Source of the DNA: Micromonospora chokoriensis
GTDB lineage: Bacteria; Actinomycetota; Actinomycetes; Mycobacteriales; Micromonosporaceae
Length of the DNA: 64,000 nucleotides
Assembly: GCF_900091505.1 (NCBI RefSeq)
Contig: NZ_LT607409.1
Coordinates: 3,286,001-3,350,000 of the forward strand
Direction of reading: 5' to 3'
A model generated the notes under the pieces. That model was not told the origin of the DNA. It worked only from the letters and a program-made list of their open reading frames with translations, and made no database searches. This document shows, piece after piece, positions 29,079-37,388 of this stretch. The position numbers and the translations under genes are program-made. The first letter of the stretch is position 1; each line of letters opens with the position of its first letter.

Positions 29079-30341
29079 ATGGCTGCGCAGCGCACCGTGC
29101 AGGACGCCGCGACCCCGCCTGATCGGTCGTGGCGGATCGTCGGACGAACCGCGGCGGCGCTGGCCGCCGGGATGGGCATCGGGCGGTTCGTCTACACGCC
29201 GATCCTGCCCCTGATGCAGGAGCACGCGGGGCTGTCGCCCCGACTGGGCGCGAACCTGGCCACCGCGAACTACCTCGGATATCTTCTCGGCGCGATGGCC
29301 GCGATCGTCGCCCCCGCGCTGCTGCGCTCCCGACGGACGCTGCGGGTGTCGCTGGTGATCCTGGTCGGCACGTTGGCGCTGATGCCGGCCGGCCGCGCCG
29401 GGGCCCTCTGGATCGGCCTCCGACTGGTGGCGGGAGTCGTCAGCGCGTTGATCTTCGTCATCGCTGTCGACGCCGTGCTCTCCGGGCTGCGTGGGCGGGC
29501 CCAGCACCTGGCGGGTTGGGCGTTCGGCGGGGTCGGTGCGGGCATCGCGTTGTCCGGTGCCCTCGTGCTGGTCATGCGCACCGTCGGCAGCTGGGAGGAG
29601 AGTTGGTGGTGGGCCGCCGCGCTGACCCTGGCCTGCGCGGTCATGGCCTGGCGGCTCGACCCCGGTGCGGCGGACCCGCCGACGGCCGTGCGTTCTGACC
29701 ACCGCATCGGGTCACGGTCGTTCGCCGCGCTGCTGACCAGTTACAGCCTGGAGGGGATCGGCTACATCATCGCCGGTACGTTCCTGGTCGCCGCGATCGA
29801 TCAGAGCGCGCCCGACTGGGTCGGCAGTGGGGCCTGGATCCTCGTCGGGCTCGCCGCGTTGCCGTCCGCGGCGCTGTGGGCCGGGCTCGCCGGGAGGTGG
29901 TCGCGGCCGACGGTGCTGCTCGTCGCCCTCCTCGTGCAGACCGTCGGTGTCGTGCTGCCGGTGCTGACCGGCCGGACCGAGGTCGCCCTCGTCTCGGCGC
30001 TCATCTTCGGCGGGACCTTCCTCGGCATCGCCACCACAGCCCTCGCCATCGGGGCACACCTGGGGGTCCCGAGGGCTGTCGCGATCCTCACCACGGGCTA
30101 CAGCGCCGGGCAGATCATTGGGCCGCTGGCGGTTACCCCGCTCCTGCGGGACGGCTACCGCCAGGCGCTGCTTCTCGGCGCCGTGGTCGTTGCACTGGCT
30201 GCGGTCGCTGCCGGCGCGTTGCGCCACCGCTTTCCGTCGCACGATGACGCGCCGGACGACCGGATGACCGCCACCACCGGCAGGCTCAGCACGCCGGGAG
30301 TCGAGTCGGTTCTCCGCCGCCCGGCCGATGAAGGGAGATAA
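29079..30341 (+). CDS. MFS transporter, YbfB/YjiJ-like
   Basis: A 420-residue protein with about 12 hydrophobic segments. The N-terminal GMGIGRFVYTPILPLMQE text is the YbfB/YjiJ signature. ATG 29079 follows AGGAGG (29068-29073); the frame runs open far upstream but into the operator region. The substrate is unknown. It is two bases ahead of the next gene. Confidence 0.88.
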   Translation: MAAQRTVQDAATPPDRSWRIVGRTAAALAAGMGIGRFVYTPILPLMQEHAGLSPRLGANLATANYLGYLLGAMAAIVAPALLRSRRTLRVSLVILVGTLALMPAGRAGALWIGLRLVAGVVSALIFVIAVDAVLSGLRGRAQHLAGWAFGGVGAGIALSGALVLVMRTVGSWEESWWWAAALTLACAVMAWRLDPGAADPPTAVRSDHRIGSRSFAALLTSYSLEGIGYIIAGTFLVAAIDQSAPDWVGSGAWILVGLAALPSAALWAGLAGRWSRPTVLLVALLVQTVGVVLPVLTGRTEVALVSALIFGGTFLGIATTALAIGAHLGVPRAVAILTTGYSAGQIIGPLAVTPLLRDGYRQALLLGAVVVALAAVAAGALRHRFPSHDDAPDDRMTATTGRLSTPGVESVLRRPADEGR

Positions 30342-30343
30342 CC

Positions 30344-30709
30344 ATGTCCAGTGCCGACGCCCAGATTCTCCGGACCGTCCTCGACCGCTGGAAGTCCGCG
30401 GTCGACGCACACGAGCCGGACCGGGTCGCGTCGACCTTCACCGATGACGCGATCTTCCAGGGACTGCACCCGTACACCGTGGGCCGGGCCGGGGTGGCCG
30501 CGTACTACGCCGCCCAGCCGCTCGGGCTGACCGCCGCGTACGACATCCGGGAGGCCCGCCGACTCGCCGACGACCTCGTCCTCGGCTATCTGGAGGTGCG
30601 GTTCGGCTTCGTCGACCGCCCCACCCTGACCGTGCACCTCGGCGTGATCGTGCGGCGGGTCGACGACGCCTGGCTGATCGCGCATTACCAGGTTTCCAAG
30701 CTCGACTAG
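30344..30709 (+). CDS. NTF2/SnoaL-like protein
   Basis: A 121-residue cone-fold protein of the SgcJ/EcaC group: LDRWKSAVDAHEPDRVASTF, DDAIFQGLHPYTVGRAGV and a final beta-strand IVRRVDDAWLIAHYQVS. Such folds serve as small hydrolases, isomerases or binding proteins; no specific reaction is claimed. It starts two bases after the MFS stop, so it shares that transcript and likely the LysR control. Confidence 0.82.
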   Translation: MSSADAQILRTVLDRWKSAVDAHEPDRVASTFTDDAIFQGLHPYTVGRAGVAAYYAAQPLGLTAAYDIREARRLADDLVLGYLEVRFGFVDRPTLTVHLGVIVRRVDDAWLIAHYQVSKLD

Positions 30710-30717
30710 TGCGACAG

Positions 30718-30752
30718 CCGCCCCGCCAGCGTGATGGGCGCTGGCGGGGCGG
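30718..30752. terminator. Bidirectional terminator hairpin
   Basis: CCGCCCCGCCAGCG (30718-30731) pairs exactly with CGCTGGCGGGGCGG (30739-30752) over a 7-base loop, between the convergent SnoaL-like and metallopeptidase genes. Confidence 0.75.
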
Positions 30753-30773
30753 GTCGGGTCGGGCGTGGGCAGG

Positions 30774-31706
30774 TCAGAGCTGGTCGGTGCCGAAGGTGTC
30801 GCAGGTCTTCGGGTCACCGCGGTCGTAGCCCTGGGAGAACCAGCGCTTGCGCTGCTCGGATGTGCCGTGGGTGAACTGGTCGGGGTTGACCCGTCCGCCG
30901 GAGCGTTCCTGGATGCTGTCGTCGCCGATGGCCTCGGCGGCCTGCACGGCCTCGCTGATGTCGGTCTGGGTGATCGACGTGAACAGCGGCTCCTGGCCGG
31001 TCTTGTCCTTGCTCTCGGTGGCGTGCCTGGCCCAGGCGCCCGCGTAGCAGTCGGCCTGCAACTCCAGCCGCACGGAGGCGGACGTGGGGCCGCTCTGGTC
31101 GCCCTGGCCGGCCTTCGCGTTGGTGCCGAGCAGGTTCTGGACGTGGTGCCCGTACTCGTGGGCCAGCACGTACGGCTGGGCGAACTCGCCCTTGGCCCCG
31201 AACCGGGAGGCCAGCTCGTCGTAGAAGCTCAGGTCGATGTACACCTTCCGGTCGGCCGGGCAGTAGAACGGGCCGACGCCCGAGTCGGCCTGCCCGCAGC
31301 CGGTGTTCACGGCGGCCTGGAAGAAGTTCGTGGTGGTGGGCTCGTAGTCGCCCCTGCCCAGCTCCGGGTACGCCGTCTGCCAGTAGGCCTGGATGCTGTT
31401 GACGTAGAGCAGGTTGCGGCAGCGGGCGTCGTCGAGGCGGTCGGGGTTGGCGGTGGAGCACACCTGGTCCAGGTCACCGCCGCCGGCCTGGCCGCCCTCG
31501 TCGCCGTTGGTCATGGCGTTGAGGCCGAACCCGCCGCCGAGCAGGGCGATGAGCACGGCCACCACGATGCCGATGATGCCGCCCCGGCCGCCGCCACCGG
31601 GGATGGGGATGCCGAATCCGCCGCCGCCCGACCCGCCGCCGCCCGACCCGCGACCCAGGTCGTTGGCCTGGGAGGTGTCGAGCTCGGCCCGCTCGTTGAG
31701 TTCCAT
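30774..31706 (-). CDS. Membrane-anchored neutral zinc metallopeptidase
   Basis: A 310-residue protein of the YpfJ type. A Gly-rich N-terminal region is followed by one transmembrane helix (about 43-62), then an external domain with the HEYGHH zinc motif at 183-188, a downstream ELQADCYAG segment giving the third ligand, and cysteine pairs that may form disulfides. Substrates are unknown for the family. It stands alone between two unrelated genes. Confidence 0.88.
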   Translation of the reverse strand: MELNERAELDTSQANDLGRGSGGGGSGGGGFGIPIPGGGGRGGIIGIVVAVLIALLGGGFGLNAMTNGDEGGQAGGGDLDQVCSTANPDRLDDARCRNLLYVNSIQAYWQTAYPELGRGDYEPTTTNFFQAAVNTGCGQADSGVGPFYCPADRKVYIDLSFYDELASRFGAKGEFAQPYVLAHEYGHHVQNLLGTNAKAGQGDQSGPTSASVRLELQADCYAGAWARHATESKDKTGQEPLFTSITQTDISEAVQAAEAIGDDSIQERSGGRVNPDQFTHGTSEQRKRWFSQGYDRGDPKTCDTFGTDQL

Positions 31707-31968
31707 GCTGACCCCGATCGCCGTATGCCGGTGAGTGTCTGTTGTGTGTCGTTTCGTTCGTCACGTGCCGGACGGGGTCCGGACAGGCGTTCCGGTACCC
31801 GATGATCTTGGTTGGTAATCCGGGCGGACCGCTCGGCGACGCCCGGTACACTTGTCGGGTGCTGCGCTGCGAAGGCTGAACCGCCCCGCGCCGTCGGGCT
31901 CATCGAGCCCGCCGGCCGTTTCGCGTGCCCCGAGTCAGCCTTCCGACCCCGAGAGCGAGCCCGCAACC
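31707..31968 (+). promoter_or_regulatory. Leader region of the ABC-F gene
   Basis: TACACT (31847-31852) is a plausible -10 box, giving a leader of about 110 bases before ATG 31969. The leader has a hairpin GGGCTC-ATC-GAGCCC (31896-31910). Long leaders with hairpins precede several antibiotic-responsive ABC-F genes, but no leader peptide is obvious. Confidence 0.4.
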
Positions 31969-33573
31969 ATGATCACTGCCACCGGCCTGGAACTGCGTGC
32001 CGGTTCCCGGATCCTGCTGTCCGACACCACCCTGCGGGTGCAGCCCGGTGACCGGATCGGCCTGGTCGGTCGCAACGGCGCCGGCAAGACCACCACGCTG
32101 AAGGTGCTCGCGGGCGAGGGGCAGCCGTACGCCGGTCAGATCGACCAGCGCAGCGCCATCGGCTACCTCCCGCAGGACCCGCGCACCGGCGACCTGGAGG
32201 TGACCGGCCGCGACCGGGTGCTGTCGGCACGCGGTCTGGACGTGCTGATGGCGCAGATGAAGGAGCTCGAGGAGCAGCTCGCCGAGAACGCCGACGACAA
32301 GCTGGTCCGCCGCTACGGCGCGCTGGAGGACCAGTTCGCGGCCCTGGGCGGGTACGCCGCCGAGGCCGAGGCCGCGCGGATCTGCGCCAACCTCGGCCTA
32401 CCGGACCGGGCGCTCGCGCAGACCATCGGCACCCTCTCCGGTGGTCAGCGTCGGCGCATCGAGCTGGCCCGGATCCTGTTCCGCGACGCGGGTGAGAACG
32501 GCGGCGGCATCCTGCTGCTGGACGAGCCCACCAACCACCTCGACGCCGACTCGATCACCTGGCTGCGGGGCTTCCTCGCCAACCACAAGGGCGGCCTGAT
32601 CGTGATCTCCCACGACGGCGCGCTGCTGGAGTCGGTGGTCAACAAGGTCTGGTTCCTCGACGCCACTCGCAGCGTCGTCGACGTGTACAACCTCGGCTGG
32701 AAGGCCTACCTGGAGGCGCGCGAGACCGACGAGCGACGTCGTCGTCGGGAGCGGGCCAACGCGGAGAAGAAGGCCGGCGCGCTGATGGCGCAGGCCGACA
32801 AGATGCGGGCCAAGGCCACCAAGACCGTGGCCGCGCAGAACATGGCCCGCCGGGCCGAGAAGCTGATCTCCGGCCTGGAGGAGGTGCGGGTCGCCGACCG
32901 GGTGGCCAAGGTGCGTTTCCCCAGCCCCGCCCCGTGCGGCAAGACTCCGCTCACCGCTTCCGGCCTGTCCAAGTCGTACGGCTCGCTGGAGATCTTCACC
33001 GACGTCAACGTGGCCGTGGACCGGGGTTCCCGGGTGGCCATCCTGGGGCTCAACGGCGCGGGCAAGACGACGCTGCTGCGGATGCTCGGCGGGCTGCTCA
33101 CTCCGGACACCGGCGAGGTGCACGCGGGTCACGGCCTGCGGTTGGGCTACTACGCCCAGGAGCACGAGACGCTGGACGTGGAGCGGACCGTCCTGGAGAA
33201 CATGCGCGCCGCCGCCGTCGAGCAGTCCGACACCGACCTGCGCAAGATCCTGGGTGCGTTCCTCTTCTCCGGTGACGACGTGAACAAGCCGGCCGGGGTG
33301 CTCTCCGGGGGCGAGAAGACCCGGCTGGCGCTGTCCACCCTGGTCTGCTCCGGCGCCAACGTGCTGCTCCTCGACGAGCCGACGAACAACCTCGACCCGG
33401 TCAGCCGGGAGCAGGTGCTCGACGCGATCGCCAACTACCCGGGTGCGATCGTCCTGGTCACCCATGACCCGGGCGCGGTGCTCGCGCTCAAGCCGGACCG
33501 GGCGATCCTGCTGCCCGACGGCGACGAGGACGCCTGGAGCGACGACCTGCTCGAACTGGTCGAGCTGGCCTGA
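31969..33573 (+). CDS. ABC-F ribosome-associated ATPase
   Basis: A 534-residue protein with two ABC domains and no membrane segments. Walker A motifs are GRNGAGKTT and GLNGAGKTT, signatures LSGGQRRR and LSGGEKTRL, and Walker B LLLDEPTNHLD and LLLDEPTNNLD. A basic linker (ETDERRRRRERANAEKK) joins them, as in ABC-F factors that act on ribosomes. Whether it gives drug resistance or has a housekeeping role cannot be told. ATG 31969 is used because upstream codons are Pro/Ser-rich and unlike the family. Confidence 0.9.
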   Translation: MITATGLELRAGSRILLSDTTLRVQPGDRIGLVGRNGAGKTTTLKVLAGEGQPYAGQIDQRSAIGYLPQDPRTGDLEVTGRDRVLSARGLDVLMAQMKELEEQLAENADDKLVRRYGALEDQFAALGGYAAEAEAARICANLGLPDRALAQTIGTLSGGQRRRIELARILFRDAGENGGGILLLDEPTNHLDADSITWLRGFLANHKGGLIVISHDGALLESVVNKVWFLDATRSVVDVYNLGWKAYLEARETDERRRRRERANAEKKAGALMAQADKMRAKATKTVAAQNMARRAEKLISGLEEVRVADRVAKVRFPSPAPCGKTPLTASGLSKSYGSLEIFTDVNVAVDRGSRVAILGLNGAGKTTLLRMLGGLLTPDTGEVHAGHGLRLGYYAQEHETLDVERTVLENMRAAAVEQSDTDLRKILGAFLFSGDDVNKPAGVLSGGEKTRLALSTLVCSGANVLLLDEPTNNLDPVSREQVLDAIANYPGAIVLVTHDPGAVLALKPDRAILLPDGDEDAWSDDLLELVELA

Positions 33574-33606
33574 CCTCCGTGCGGCGGTGGACGCCGGACC
33601 GCGTCC

Positions 33607-33915
33607 TCAGCCGAGCAGGTCGACCAGTCGACCGGGGACGCCGGAGCTGACCAGGATCACCACGCCGATGCCGATGAAGATCGTCGGCACCAGCCAGTGG
33701 CCGGTGCGTGCGACCAGCCGGACCACCCCGGGGTGGCCGCCCAGCCAGGCGAGCGCGCCGATTCCGACGTATCGGCCGGCGACAATCTGCCACGGGCCGG
33801 GTCGACCGGTGGCGCGGGCCGCGACGAAGAACAGCGTCAGGATGACGATGTCGTCGATGTCGGTCGCGGCGAACACCACCGCCGCTCCGGCCGCCGTGCT
33901 GAACAGGTCGATCAC
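33607..33915 (-). CDS. Short CadD-like membrane protein, probably internally deleted
   Basis: A 102-residue protein with three hydrophobic segments. The start matches the CadD cadmium-resistance transporter (AATDIDDIVILTLFFVA, IVAGRYVGIGALA) and the end matches the CadD C-terminus (GHWLVPTIFIGIGVVIL), but the family is about 200 residues and the middle is missing with the frame intact. TAACCT lies six bases before the GTG on the minus strand, so it may still be expressed as a leaderless gene. Function as a transporter is doubtful. Confidence 0.6.
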   Translation of the reverse strand: MIDLFSTAAGAAVVFAATDIDDIVILTLFFVAARATGRPGPWQIVAGRYVGIGALAWLGGHPGVVRLVARTGHWLVPTIFIGIGVVILVSSGVPGRLVDLLG

Positions 33916-34130
33916 GACGGCAGGTTACGGCTCGTCGGCGGCGGCCGTCGTCCACGGGGGTACGCCCGGAGGCCGAACGGGGGCCGATTGCCAGGATCAC
34001 TCTATCGGGAAGCTGACATTGCATAGCGTGTCGGTTGGCGAAGAGTTGATATCTGGCGCATGATCGTTCGAGGCGGTCTAATAGGTGGGACCGTATCCGA
34101 ACCGCACAGTCTGGGACGTGAGGACACAGC

Positions 34131-34358
34131 ATGGCAGCCACTGGCACAGCCACCAGCACTGAGAAGGGTCGCCGGATCGTCGGAGCCGAGCGTCAGACGC
34201 TCGCCAAGGACCTGGTAAAGCGGTACACCTCGGGGGAAAGTATCCGCGCGTTGGCGGCCTCGACCGGCCGTTCCTACGGGTTCATCCACCGAGTGCTCAC
34301 CGAGTCCGGGGTGCAGCTGCGTCAGCGCGGTGGTGCCCGACGCCGCAAGAAGGCGTGA
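34131..34358 (+). CDS. Small helix-turn-helix protein
   Basis: A 75-residue basic protein with a single HTH (LVKRYTSGESIRALAASTGR, SYGFIHRVLTE) and a lysine/arginine-rich tail. It resembles conserved actinobacterial HTH proteins of unknown target. GAGGA lies seven bases before the ATG. The upstream ~120 bases are relatively AT-rich and likely hold its promoter. Confidence 0.82.
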   Translation: MAATGTATSTEKGRRIVGAERQTLAKDLVKRYTSGESIRALAASTGRSYGFIHRVLTESGVQLRQRGGARRRKKA

Positions 34359-34404
34359 CCCGCCCCTCAGCGTCGTCCATCAGCACCGCGCCCCGGGTTG
34401 CCCG

Positions 34405-35172
34405 GTGACCGCCGAGGCGACCGGGGTTCGGTTGACCTGCGACGGGCCGGTTGCCACGGTGACGTTGTGCCGGCCCGACGTGCTCAATGCCCAGACGCCT
34501 GCCATGTGGCGGGCGATGAGCGACTTCTCCCGCGACCTGCCCGGCGATGTGCGGGTGGTGGTGGTCCGGGGCGAGGGGCGTGCGTTCTCCGCCGGCCTCG
34601 ACCTCGCGGTGGCCGGTGCCTCCGGCCCGGGCTCGTTCGCCGAGCTGGCCACGCTGCCCGAGCAGGAGTGCGCCGCGCGCATCGCGGAGTTCCAGGCCGG
34701 CTTCACCTGGCTGCACCGTCCGGACGTCATCTCGGTGGCGGCCGTGCAGGGCCACGCGATCGGTGCGGGTTTCCAACTCGCACTCGCCTGTGACCTGCGT
34801 GTTCTGGCTGCCGACGCGAAACTGTCGATGGCCGAGGTGACCCTCGGCCTGGTGCCCGACCTGGCCGGCACGAAGCGCCTCGTCGAGCTGGTCGGCTACG
34901 CCCGGGCGCTGGAGATCTGCGCGACCGGCCGCCGGTTGGACGCCGCCGAGGCGGACCGGATCGGGCTGGCCACCCTCGTCGTGCCGCCGGCCGAGGTGGA
35001 CGACGCGGTCCGGGACCTGACCGCTGGTCTGCTCGCCGGGGCCCGGGACGCGGTGGTGGAGATCAAGGCGTTGCTCGCCGGCGCGGCTGGGCGGTCGCAC
35101 GCCGACCAGCAGCGCGCCGAGCGGGAGGCACAGACCCGTCGGCTGCGCGACCTGGCGGGCCACGGAGAATAG
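34405..35172 (+). CDS. Enoyl-CoA hydratase/isomerase family protein
   Basis: A 255-residue crotonase-fold protein. The oxyanion-hole segments GRAFSAGLDLAV and QGHAIGAGFQLALACDLR and the AEVTLGLVPDLAGTKRL segment are clear. The first catalytic glutamate of classical enoyl-CoA hydratases (CEL) is replaced by glutamine here (FQL), while the second (AEV) remains, so it may be an isomerase or another crotonase activity. The start is probably GTG 34405; the frame extends upstream into the previous gene. Confidence 0.85.
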   Translation: MTAEATGVRLTCDGPVATVTLCRPDVLNAQTPAMWRAMSDFSRDLPGDVRVVVVRGEGRAFSAGLDLAVAGASGPGSFAELATLPEQECAARIAEFQAGFTWLHRPDVISVAAVQGHAIGAGFQLALACDLRVLAADAKLSMAEVTLGLVPDLAGTKRLVELVGYARALEICATGRRLDAAEADRIGLATLVVPPAEVDDAVRDLTAGLLAGARDAVVEIKALLAGAAGRSHADQQRAEREAQTRRLRDLAGHGE

Positions 35173-35274
35173 GTAAGGACCGCACGGGAAGATCCGGGTT
35201 ACGACCGAGGTTGTCACAGTCGTCGGGAGAATTGACCTGACGACGCGGTCTGCCCGACAACCCGGAGGTGAACG

Positions 35275-37263
35275 ATGTCCAACCCGATGTCCGGAGGCGG
35301 CATGGCCGGGTGGAGCATGCTCCGGTCGATGCGCAACCGGGACGAGGTCGCCACCCACCGGCTCAAGCGCGGCGTGGCCCGCCGCATCGTCGCCTTCGCC
35401 CGGCCCTACCGGCGCGACATCGTCGTCTTCCTGGCCACCGTGGTGCTGGCCGCCATCATCGGTGTGGCCACCCCGGTGCTCGCCGGTGACGTGATCAACG
35501 CGATCAACCGGGGCGGCACCGAGGCCGGCCAACTCGTGGTGCGGCTGGCCCTGTTCATCGCCGCGCTGGCGGTCGCCGACGCGCTGCTCTCCCTCGCCCA
35601 ACGGTGGTATTCGGCCCGGATCGGCGAGGGCATCATCTTCAATCTGCGCACCCGGGTCTACGACCATGTGCAGCGGATGCCGTTGCAGTTCTTCACCCGT
35701 ACCCAGACCGGCGCCCTGGTCAGCAGGCTCAACAACGACGTGCTCGGCGCCCAGCGGGCGTTCACCTCCACCCTGTCCGGCGTGGTCAGCAACGTCATCC
35801 AACTGGTGCTCACCGCGGCGGTGATGTTCACCCTCTCCTGGCAGATCACCGCGCTCTCGCTGGTGCTGCTGCCGATCTTCATCATCCCGGCCCGTCGGGT
35901 CGGTCGGCGGCTGGCCGACATCACCCGGGAGGCGTACAACCTCGACGCCAAGATGAACGCGACGATGACCGAGCGGTTCGGGGTGGCCGGCGCGCTGCTG
36001 GTCAAGCTCTTCGGTCAGCCCGAGATCGAGGCACGACGGTTCGCCGGCCGGGCCGAACGGGTCCGTGACATCGGCATCCAGTCCGCCATGTACTCCCGCA
36101 CGTTCTTCGTGGCGATGCTGCTGGTGGCCTCGCTGGCGCAGGCCCTCACCTACGGCCTGGGCGGCTGGCTGGCGGTGACCGGTGGCGTCAGCGCGGGCAC
36201 CGTCGTGACGCTCGCGCTGCTGCTCACCCGCCTGTACGGTCCGCTCACCGCGCTCTCCAACGTCCGGGTGGACGTGATGAGCGCCCTGGTCTCGTTCGAC
36301 CGGGTTTTCGAGGTGCTCGACCTCGCGCCGGGCATCGTGGAGAAGCCCGACGCGGTGCCGGTGCCCCGGGGGGCCGGTCGGGTCGACTTCCGCGACGTGC
36401 GATTCCGCTACCCGAGCGCCGCCGAGGTCTCCCTCGCCTCGCTGGAGGAGGTCGCCACGCTCGACCGCACCGTGAACGAACCGGTGCTCAAGGGTGTCTC
36501 GTTCAGCGTGGAGCCGGGGCAGATGGTCGCGCTGGTCGGCCCCTCCGGCGCCGGCAAGTCGACGCTGTCGATGCTCATCTCCCGGATCTACGACGTCAGC
36601 GACGGCCAGGTGCTGGTCGGCGGGGTGGACGTCCGCGACGCCACGCTGGCGTCCCTGCGCGACGAGATCGGGGTGGTCACCCAGGATTCGCACCTGTTCC
36701 ACGAGACGATCGCCGAGAACCTGCGCTACGCCAAGCCCGACGCCACCGACGACGAGATCTGGGCCGCGCTGGCCGGCGCCCAGGTGGCCGACCTGGTCCG
36801 GTCGCTGCCCGACGGTCTGGACACCACTGTCGGAGAACGCGGCTACCGCTTCTCCGGCGGCGAGAAGCAGCGCATCGCGATCGCCCGGCTGCTGCTCAAG
36901 GCACCGTCGATCGTGATCCTCGACGAGGCGACCGCCCACCTGGATTCGGAGAGCGAGGCGGCGGTGCAACGGGCGTTGGCGGTGGCGCTGACCGGGCGTA
37001 CCGCCCTGGTGATCGCGCACCGGCTCTCCACAGTGCGCGACGCCGACCAGATCCTGGTCCTCGACGGCGGGCGGATCGTCGAGCGGGGCCGGCACGACGA
37101 GCTGGTGGCCGTCGGCGGGCTCTACGCCGAGCTCTACCGGACCCAGTTCGCCGTCGCCGACTCGCCCACCCCGTTCGTCGACGCGACCGGCCCCGAGCCG
37201 GTGGTCATGCCGCTGGGCACCTACCGCGCCGACGAGGTGCTGCCGCCCGCCGCCGCGAACTGA
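35275..37263 (+). CDS. ABC exporter, fused permease and ATPase
   Basis: A 662-residue half-transporter with six membrane helices (about residues 40-330) and an ABC domain with Walker A GPSGAGKST, signature FSGGEKQR and Walker B IVILDEAT. A ~25-residue insert (LASLEEVATLDRTVNEP) sits between the first ATPase strands. It has no partner gene next to it, so a homodimer is likely. The substrate is unknown. GGAGGTGAACG precedes the ATG. Confidence 0.92.
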   Translation: MSNPMSGGGMAGWSMLRSMRNRDEVATHRLKRGVARRIVAFARPYRRDIVVFLATVVLAAIIGVATPVLAGDVINAINRGGTEAGQLVVRLALFIAALAVADALLSLAQRWYSARIGEGIIFNLRTRVYDHVQRMPLQFFTRTQTGALVSRLNNDVLGAQRAFTSTLSGVVSNVIQLVLTAAVMFTLSWQITALSLVLLPIFIIPARRVGRRLADITREAYNLDAKMNATMTERFGVAGALLVKLFGQPEIEARRFAGRAERVRDIGIQSAMYSRTFFVAMLLVASLAQALTYGLGGWLAVTGGVSAGTVVTLALLLTRLYGPLTALSNVRVDVMSALVSFDRVFEVLDLAPGIVEKPDAVPVPRGAGRVDFRDVRFRYPSAAEVSLASLEEVATLDRTVNEPVLKGVSFSVEPGQMVALVGPSGAGKSTLSMLISRIYDVSDGQVLVGGVDVRDATLASLRDEIGVVTQDSHLFHETIAENLRYAKPDATDDEIWAALAGAQVADLVRSLPDGLDTTVGERGYRFSGGEKQRIAIARLLLKAPSIVILDEATAHLDSESEAAVQRALAVALTGRTALVIAHRLSTVRDADQILVLDGGRIVERGRHDELVAVGGLYAELYRTQFAVADSPTPFVDATGPEPVVMPLGTYRADEVLPPAAAN

Positions 37264-37334
37264 GCCCGGGCGCGGTCCCGGGTCGGCCGCTCGCTGTCGA
37301 AGTCGTGTCGGTCGGTTGCTCTACGGTGTGCGCC

Positions 37335-37388
37335 GTGCAGACGTACCGAAACCCGCTCGTGTCCGCCGTCGTGGGGGTGCGGCGGTGA
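37335..37388 (+). CDS. 17-residue leader ORF before the DUF6493 gene
   Basis: GTG 37335 begins MQTYRNPLVSAVVGVRR and its TGA overlaps the GTG of the next gene (GTGA at 37385-37388). TACGGT (37322-37327) lies seven bases before its start, so it fits a leaderless small ORF translationally coupled to the large gene. No ribosome binding site is needed in this model. Coding status is unproven. Confidence 0.4.
   Translation: MQTYRNPLVSAVVGVRR

Noticed and set aside
31852..31968. A 39-residue N-terminal extension of the ABC-F protein
   Set aside because: Pro/Ser-rich and unlike any ABC-F start; more likely the untranslated leader.
34297..37095. A 932-codon minus-strand frame opposite the crotonase and ABC exporter
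   Set aside because: Antisense shadow; no family resemblance and no ribosome binding site.
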